Of a stretch of 19,255 nucleotides of DNA, positions 15,301 to 19,255 are shown piece by piece. The stretch's first letter is position 1; each line of letters opens with the position of its first letter. The stretch is from Ruminococcaceae bacterium UBA1320 (GTDB lineage: Bacteria; Bacillota; Clostridia; Oscillospirales; Ethanoligenentaceae), in NCBI GenBank assembly GCA_002306975.1, contig DBTI01000069.1:3730-22984 (forward strand), written 5' to 3'. The notes below the pieces were generated by a model. That model was not told the DNA's origin and searched no databases. It saw only the letters and a list, made by a program, of their open reading frames with translations. The translations under genes and the position numbers were made by a program.

Positions 15301-15333
15301 GGTTTTCAAACTGTACTCTTGAAACGGTTTTTT
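15301..15333 (+). terminator. Probable terminator of the methyltransferase gene
   Basis: GTTTTCAA (15302-15309) pairs with TTGAAAC (15319-15325) with one bulged base, followed by GG and six T residues. It lies about 45 bases after the stop. The stem is AT-rich, so strength is uncertain. Confidence 0.5.
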
Positions 15334-15375
15334 GCTTTGCGCGGGAATAAGTCTATAGGGGCGGATACCGTTCGC

Positions 15376-15506
15376 GAGAGAACAGGATTGATAACAGGCT
15401 TTCACGACAGGACAGAATAGATGTCTTGCGTTTTTGGGGCTTGGTGAGAGAACAGGATAGATGTTTTTTGAGTTTTGGCATGTGCGTGGGAACAGGTCGG
15501 GATGTT
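15376..15506 (+). repeat. Degenerate short direct repeats (GAACAGGATAGATG type)
   Basis: GAGAGAACAGGAT occurs exactly at 15376-15388 and 15446-15458. Degenerate copies lie near 15407-15423 (GACAGAATAGATG) and 15488-15505 (GGGAACAGG...GATGTT), giving an irregular period of about 32-42 bases. Copies two and three share further bases (AGATGTYTT...TTTTGG). Confidence 0.5.
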
Positions 15507-15569
15507 GGCAGATTATTACGACCTGAAATATTGCAATTTTAAGGGAATTAAGATTGGAGCGATAATAAT

Positions 15570-16865
15570 ATGTGTAAATGCATATATTGCAACTCGGAAG
15601 ATTTGTCTGTGTCTGATATTATTTCATACGCTCTTACAGGAGCAAAACTAACAAAGAAATTTGTTTGTCATGAACATAACAAATTTACAAATGATAACTT
15701 TGAAAAAGCTGCAATATACAACCTTGATTTTTTTAGAAACGCATTAGGCCTTTCAGAGAGAAAAGGCGATAATATAAAATATAAAGCCAATTTGATCATT
15801 GATGGTATTACCATTCCCAATATTTCAGTAAGTGGAAGAAGCTCAATTTATGAAGATAAAAAAAGGTTGTTCCCTGTTGAGCACGACGGTAAAAGAGTGC
15901 TCATTGGGAATGTTGATAAATTGAAGCAAAAAAAGAACGTTAGTGAAAATGATATTAAAGTTTTAGATATGAAAGATGTTGTTGTGAGTATTACTTTTTC
16001 TATAGAAAGTCTTTTTGCCTCTGAAGAAATGTTAAAAACAGTTGCCAAAATTGCTTATGAATGGTATTGCTACACTAATGAAATTAACTGCTTTATTTCT
16101 AACACCTATCAAGATATAGTTGATTGTATTTTGATGAAGCTTCCAGTTACGGAATTTGTAGAAATAGTTGTTGACGGAAATCTCGATTACGCCTTAAAAG
16201 ATACTATATATTTAGGGAGTCATGGATTATTCGAATATACTGACATAAATGGATATAAATATGTGATTTATAATTTTTGGGGCATTATTTATTACAGAAT
16301 ACGGATTTGCAAGGAAACCAAACCGAATGATAATTTGTATAACTGTTATAATTTGTTTTTATACGGGATTGACGGAGAAAAATGGAAAACCGTCTTTGGT
16401 ACTTGTGGCGTGTCACATTTTATTTCAATGCCCGCGCAACAAGCCATTAAGCAATTTAATAAAGTTTATTCATTGAAATTGGAACAACTTGTAAAGACAA
16501 CAGTTCTATCTCTTGCAAAAACGAAAGAATTAGTAGATGATTTAAAAAATGCTGTTAATACTTATAAACAACCGCTTCACGATTTTGCGCGTCTTGTTGA
16601 TTACGAAAACGACCAGCGGATAATGACCATACGACTATTACTATTTTTATTAGAGCATGAAAGCGATTATATTTTCAGCAAAGGTTTCAACGAAAATATG
16701 AAAACACTCTACCAAATTGACGACACTTTAACTGTTGATGTAGGGGAAAACAAAGATTATTTAAAAGGTTTATTAGAACTACATAAAACCGATAAGCTGC
16801 TTAATCTCATCCAAAGTGGGATAGCTTTTTTTGATAAAATATATACTGCAGAAAAAAATAAATGA
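15570..16865 (+). CDS. Orphan protein with variant N-terminal HNH-like zinc motif
   Basis: A 431-aa protein I do not recognise as a named family. Its N-terminus resembles the start of HNH_5-type nucleases: C4-x-x-C7 (CIYC), then DLSVSDIISYALTG, then FVCHEHNKF. In typical members the middle reads like S-x-EHIIP-x-AL-G and the end CxxCN; here EH is replaced by S15-D16 and the last zinc Cys by H36, with N37 and F39 kept. So the zinc fold may persist while the catalytic His is absent. The remaining ~390 residues are mixed alpha/beta with a helical C-terminal third and no motif I can name. The gene is clearly more AT-rich than the genes to its left, suggesting recent transfer. GGAG lies ten bases before the ATG. 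It ends at a bidirectional terminator facing a recombinase remnant. Confidence 0.75.
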   Translation: MCKCIYCNSEDLSVSDIISYALTGAKLTKKFVCHEHNKFTNDNFEKAAIYNLDFFRNALGLSERKGDNIKYKANLIIDGITIPNISVSGRSSIYEDKKRLFPVEHDGKRVLIGNVDKLKQKKNVSENDIKVLDMKDVVVSITFSIESLFASEEMLKTVAKIAYEWYCYTNEINCFISNTYQDIVDCILMKLPVTEFVEIVVDGNLDYALKDTIYLGSHGLFEYTDINGYKYVIYNFWGIIYYRIRICKETKPNDNLYNCYNLFLYGIDGEKWKTVFGTCGVSHFISMPAQQAIKQFNKVYSLKLEQLVKTTVLSLAKTKELVDDLKNAVNTYKQPLHDFARLVDYENDQRIMTIRLLLFLLEHESDYIFSKGFNENMKTLYQIDDTLTVDVGENKDYLKGLLELHKTDKLLNLIQSGIAFFDKIYTAEKNK

Positions 16866-16880
16866 AGGCTATAAAAAGTA

Positions 16881-16915
16881 AGGCACCCTACGTTGAATTT
16901 TTTCGTAGAGTGCCT
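16881..16915. terminator. Bidirectional terminator, copy 1
   Basis: AGGCACCCTACG (16881-16892) pairs with CGTAGAGTGCCT (16904-16915) with one mismatch. T-rich tracts follow on both strands, so it ends the orphan gene rightward and the recombinase tail leftward. A homologous hairpin lies at 19095-19150. Confidence 0.8.
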
Positions 16916-16929
16916 CTCTCATTTTTTCC

Positions 16930-17028
16930 TTATTCATTCACATCCACCGTCACGCTGGACTTGAATTCCACGATGAATTTGTCCTCGTAGATGGTGACCT
17001 TTTCAACCAGCCGCCGGACGAGTGGCGG
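16930..17028 (-). pseudogene. Remnant: last ~33 codons of a serine recombinase gene
   Basis: Leftward frame reading LVRRLVEKVTIYEDKF then IVEFKSSVTVDVNE and a TAA at 16932-16930. This is the conserved C-terminal tail of large serine recombinases (resolvase superfamily, DUF4368-type end). The matching tail at 19153-19255 is highly similar but not identical. Homology stops at about 17028, and the rightward nucleotidyltransferase ribosome site begins about 20 bases later, so the rest of this recombinase has been lost or replaced. Confidence 0.75.
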
Positions 17029-17059
17029 ATGACTTACTATAAAATCATAAGGAGAAAAC

Positions 17060-17776
17060 ATGCAAATTGATATTGATACATGGATTCAACAATGCTTAAG
17101 CAAGCTTAAAGACCTGTTTGGCTCCCGGCTGGCATTCGTCGGGCTGCAGGGCAGTTACGGACGCGGAGAAGAGACAGACGACAGTGATATTGATGTGGTC
17201 ATTATATTGGATCACGCAGACTCAGAGGATTTAAAAGCGTACGGCACTATGCTGGATTCGCTTCCAAATCGAGAAAAAATATGCGGCTTTATCTCCGGCC
17301 TTCAGGAATTGAATAACTGGGAACGCTCCGATTTGTTCCAGTTTTATTACGATACTACGCCGATTTACGGAAGCATCGATTTTATAAAAGAGTTGATTTG
17401 TGAGGAGGATGTTCGCAGAGCGATTCGAATCGGAGCCTGCAATCTCTACCATATGTGCGGGCATAACATGGTGCATGAAAAGGATGACGAGTTGTTAAAA
17501 TCTCTGTATAAATCGGCAACTTTTACTGTCCAAGCAATTTCATATCTTCAGACAAGAACCTACCGAAAGCGGAAAACGGAGCTGCTTCCAGTTCTGCGGC
17601 AACCGGAACGGAAGATACTTGAAACAGCGATTGCCATGAGACAACAGACCGGTTTGGCGCAGGCTGAATTTGACCGGTTCTCTGAGCAGCTTTTTAGTTG
17701 GGCATCGGATTTGATTGCGGAGTACCAATCGGATGAAACGAGAGCTAATACGGAAAGTAGGTGCTGTGATGCATAA
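17060..17776 (+). CDS. Nucleotidyltransferase-domain protein (MNT/aminoglycoside-NTase-like)
   Basis: A 238-aa protein with an N-terminal polymerase-beta-type nucleotidyltransferase domain: G31-S32 in LQGSYGRGEETDDSDIDVVI and the metal-binding pair D43/D45. The C-terminal half (about 125-230) is helical, as in small-molecule adenylyltransferases and uncharacterised NTase proteins. Reaction (NMP transfer to a small molecule, protein or RNA) cannot be told from sequence, and no HEPN partner is next to it, arguing against a MNT/HEPN toxin pair. AAGGAG lies five bases before the ATG. It is first in a compact operon with a GrpB-family gene and an MBL-fold hydrolase. Codon use and base composition are closer to the core genes than to the orphan gene on its left. 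Confidence 0.85.
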   Translation: MQIDIDTWIQQCLSKLKDLFGSRLAFVGLQGSYGRGEETDDSDIDVVIILDHADSEDLKAYGTMLDSLPNREKICGFISGLQELNNWERSDLFQFYYDTTPIYGSIDFIKELICEEDVRRAIRIGACNLYHMCGHNMVHEKDDELLKSLYKSATFTVQAISYLQTRTYRKRKTELLPVLRQPERKILETAIAMRQQTGLAQAEFDRFSEQLFSWASDLIAEYQSDETRANTESRCCDA

Positions 17777-18332
17777 ATCATTGTCGGAAATGACGCTTCA
17801 GGAACTGTGGGAGCTATTTCCGATTCAGTTGACGGAGCATAAGGAATGCTGGAAAGATTGGTATCTTGAAGAACAGACGTTTTTGTTGTCATTCCTGCCA
17901 AAGACCGTTAGAATTTACCACATTGGAAGTACAGCTATCCAAGGAATCTGGGCAAAACCGATTGTTGATATTTTAGTGGAAGCTCCTATCAAGGATCATA
18001 AAGCAATCAAGAATCTGCTTTTGCAAAATCAATATGTATGTATGGCGCAGAATGAAACCCGTATTGATTTTAATAGGGGATATACGCCGGACGGCTTTGC
18101 TGAGCGGGTATTCCACCTGCACCTTAGAGAATTTGGTGATAGCGATGAACTTTATTTCAGGGATTACCTAAAACAAAATCCCGCGATTGCCAAGGCATAT
18201 GAGCAATTAAAGTTGTCCCTTTGGAAACCGTTTAAGCATGACCGTGACGGATACACAGAGCGAAAAACGGAATTTGTCCGTAAGTATACGCAGAAAGCGA
18301 TCGAACAGTACGGAAAGGAAAGATATTCATGA
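17769..18332 (+). CDS. GrpB family protein (UPF0157, NTase-superfamily fold)
   Basis: A 187-aa protein of the GrpB/UPF0157 family, itself classed in the nucleotidyltransferase superfamily; no enzymatic activity is established to my knowledge. The signature is IYHIGSTAIQGIWAKPIVD (49-67), with G53-S54 and D67/E71 as the likely NTase-fold site, then FHLHLRE (116-122) and RDYLKQNP (131-138). The frame is open from 17715, inside the previous gene, but the conserved region and an AGGTG-like site favour the ATG at 17769, overlapping the upstream stop by eight bases. The ATG of the next gene overlaps this stop by four bases. Coupled translation of all three suggests one function. Confidence 0.88.
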   Translation: MHKSLSEMTLQELWELFPIQLTEHKECWKDWYLEEQTFLLSFLPKTVRIYHIGSTAIQGIWAKPIVDILVEAPIKDHKAIKNLLLQNQYVCMAQNETRIDFNRGYTPDGFAERVFHLHLREFGDSDELYFRDYLKQNPAIAKAYEQLKLSLWKPFKHDRDGYTERKTEFVRKYTQKAIEQYGKERYS

Positions 18333-19090
18333 GTGATTGGTTTACAATAGACCGCATTGACGCGGACACTTATATTATCAGCGAATACAGGCATTGGGAA
18401 GAAACACACTGTTACCTTCTGAACGGGAACAAACGAAGCTTGCTCATTGACACCGGGCTTGGTATTTGCGATATTTCAGAAGAAGTGAAAAAGCTGACTG
18501 ACAAACCTGTTACCGCCGTCGCCACCCATATCCATTGGGATCACATCGGAGGGCATAAATACTATCCTGATTTTTACGCCCACGAGGAAGAACTGGATTG
18601 GCTTTCGGGCGGGTTTCCTCTGACAATGGATACGATTCGTAATATGGTGGTTGACCGTTGTAATTTACCGGACGGATATGATGTTAGCACATATGAGTTT
18701 TTTCAGGGAACGCCCCCACGGATATTGCACGATAGCGACGTGATTGACATTGGCGGTCGGGCCATTGAGATACTGCATACGCCGGGACACTCCCCAGGGC
18801 ATATGTGCTTTTGGGAAAAAGAGCGTGGCTATCTTTTTACCGGTGATCTTGTTTATAAGGACACTTTGTTCGCATACTATCCTTCCACAGACCCAGAGGC
18901 TTATCTGGAATCATTGGAAAAAATCTCTGTTTTGCCGGTGAAACGGGTATTTCCCGCACACCATAGCTTGGACATACAACCGGAAATTTTAATTCGAATG
19001 CGAGATGCTTTCCGACAACTGAAAGCGGACGGCAAGCTGCATCACGGCAGCGGAACTTTCGATTACAAAGACTGGGCAATATGGCTGTAA
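18329..19090 (+). CDS. MBL-fold metallo-hydrolase
   Basis: A 253-aa metallo-beta-lactamase-fold enzyme with the full di-metal site: H67, H69, D71 and H72 in THIHWDHIGGH, H154 in TPGHSPGH, D173 in FTGDLVY and H211 in FPAHHS. It lacks a signal peptide, so it is cytosolic and unlikely to be a classical secreted beta-lactamase; family members include glyoxalase II-like, lactonase and phosphoesterase enzymes. The ATG overlaps the GrpB-family stop (ATGA), and GGAAAGGAAAG upstream provides the ribosome site. It is the third gene of the cassette and ends at a long hairpin facing the second recombinase tail. Substrate unknown. Confidence 0.92.
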   Translation: MSDWFTIDRIDADTYIISEYRHWEETHCYLLNGNKRSLLIDTGLGICDISEEVKKLTDKPVTAVATHIHWDHIGGHKYYPDFYAHEEELDWLSGGFPLTMDTIRNMVVDRCNLPDGYDVSTYEFFQGTPPRILHDSDVIDIGGRAIEILHTPGHSPGHMCFWEKERGYLFTGDLVYKDTLFAYYPSTDPEAYLESLEKISVLPVKRVFPAHHSLDIQPEILIRMRDAFRQLKADGKLHHGSGTFDYKDWAIWL

Positions 19091-19094
19091 AACT

Positions 19095-19150
19095 GAAAAT
19101 GAGCAAGGCACCCTACGTCAAATCTCTCGTAGAGTGCCTTGCTCATTTTC
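19095..19150. terminator. Bidirectional terminator, copy 2 (long stem)
   Basis: Arms 19095-19117 and 19128-19150 pair over about 23 bp with one mismatch, containing the same AAGGCACCCTACG core as copy 1. A-rich and T-rich ends flank it on each side, closing both the MBL gene and the leftward recombinase. Confidence 0.85.
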
Positions 19151-19152
19151 GC

Positions 19153-19255
19153 TTATTCATCCACGTCCGCCGTCACTCCGGACTTGAATTCCACCGTGAA
19201 TTTGTCCTCGTATACGGTAACTTTTTCGATCAGCCGCCGGACAAGCGGCTCGTCG
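19153..19255 (-). CDS. Serine recombinase C-terminus (partial, runs off window)
   Basis: The leftward frame reads DEPLVRRLIEKVTVYEDKF, then TVEFKSGVTADVDE and TAA at 19155-19153. This is the conserved tail of large serine recombinases found on integrative elements. The catalytic N-terminus would lie beyond the right edge, so whether the gene is intact cannot be seen. The tail matches the 16930-17028 remnant closely. Confidence 0.75.
   Translation of the reverse strand, partial: DEPLVRRLIEKVTVYEDKFTVEFKSGVTADVDE

Larger units (their letters stand above)
15258..15569. other. Intergenic region at the edge of accessory DNA
   Basis: About 310 bases between the last housekeeping gene and the AT-rich orphan gene. 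It contains a probable terminator for the methyltransferase and several degenerate GAACAGGAT-type repeats. No ORF or RNA gene is evident, and I see no attachment site that I can name. Confidence 0.55.

Noticed and set aside
15376..15506. CRISPR array
   Set aside because: Repeats are short, degenerate and unevenly spaced, and no cas genes are present.
17715..17768. ATG at 17715 as the GrpB-family start
   Set aside because: It lies 62 bases inside the upstream gene with no ribosome site; the ATG at 17769 matches the operon spacing and family start.
17060..17776. MNT antitoxin of a HEPN/MNT toxin-antitoxin pair
   Set aside because: The protein is longer than minimal MNT antitoxins and no HEPN-type gene is adjacent; the neighbours are GrpB and an MBL hydrolase.

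Overview
The window looks like the chromosome of a spore-forming, low-to-mid GC Clostridia (Oscillospiraceae-like is a guess). It carries the spore-maturation pair spmA/spmB, a clostridial AbrB with a Cys4 tail, a pgk-tpiA-gpmI glycolytic block, trmL, an RlmCD-type rRNA methyltransferase, and Firmicutes-style GGAGG ribosome sites and sigma-A promoters. Taxonomy is inferred from gene content only.

Layout. 1-225 is a broken 3' end of a DUF4130-type protein. 465-1631 is a PLP aminotransferase, followed by a shared bidirectional terminator and the leftward abrB gene. A long AT-rich gap with two leftward promoters and Spo0A-box-like sites separates abrB from rightward spmA and spmB; a 102-bp imperfect inverted repeat lies between the two spm genes. 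3937-7594 is a leftward operon in transcription order pgk, tpiA, gpmI, with hairpins between its genes and a dyad at its promoter. Leftward trmL and a small membrane zinc-ribbon gene follow; the latter has a CIRCE-like (HrcA) operator at its predicted start site. Rightward genes then run: a membrane-anchored serpin, an acyl-CoA thioesterase, the two-gene AmmeMemoRadiSam system (fused Memo+AMMECR1 protein, then its radical SAM partner), and the RlmCD-type methyltransferase.

From about 15.3 kb the character changes to accessory DNA. Degenerate short repeats precede an AT-rich orphan gene with a variant HNH-like zinc motif. Then comes a bidirectional terminator and only the last ~33 codons of a serine recombinase. 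A tightly coupled cassette (nucleotidyltransferase, GrpB-family protein, metallo-beta-lactamase-fold hydrolase) follows, and then a second copy of the same terminator plus recombinase tail, which runs off the window end. The same plan (rightward cargo, terminator, leftward recombinase tail) thus occurs twice, suggesting cargo turnover at a mobile-element site.

The best candidates for underexplored biology are the AmmeMemoRadiSam pair, the CIRCE-controlled zinc-ribbon membrane protein, the NTase-GrpB-MBL cassette between recombinase tails, and the orphan HNH-like protein. All function calls rest on motif recognition by eye; no database search was run.
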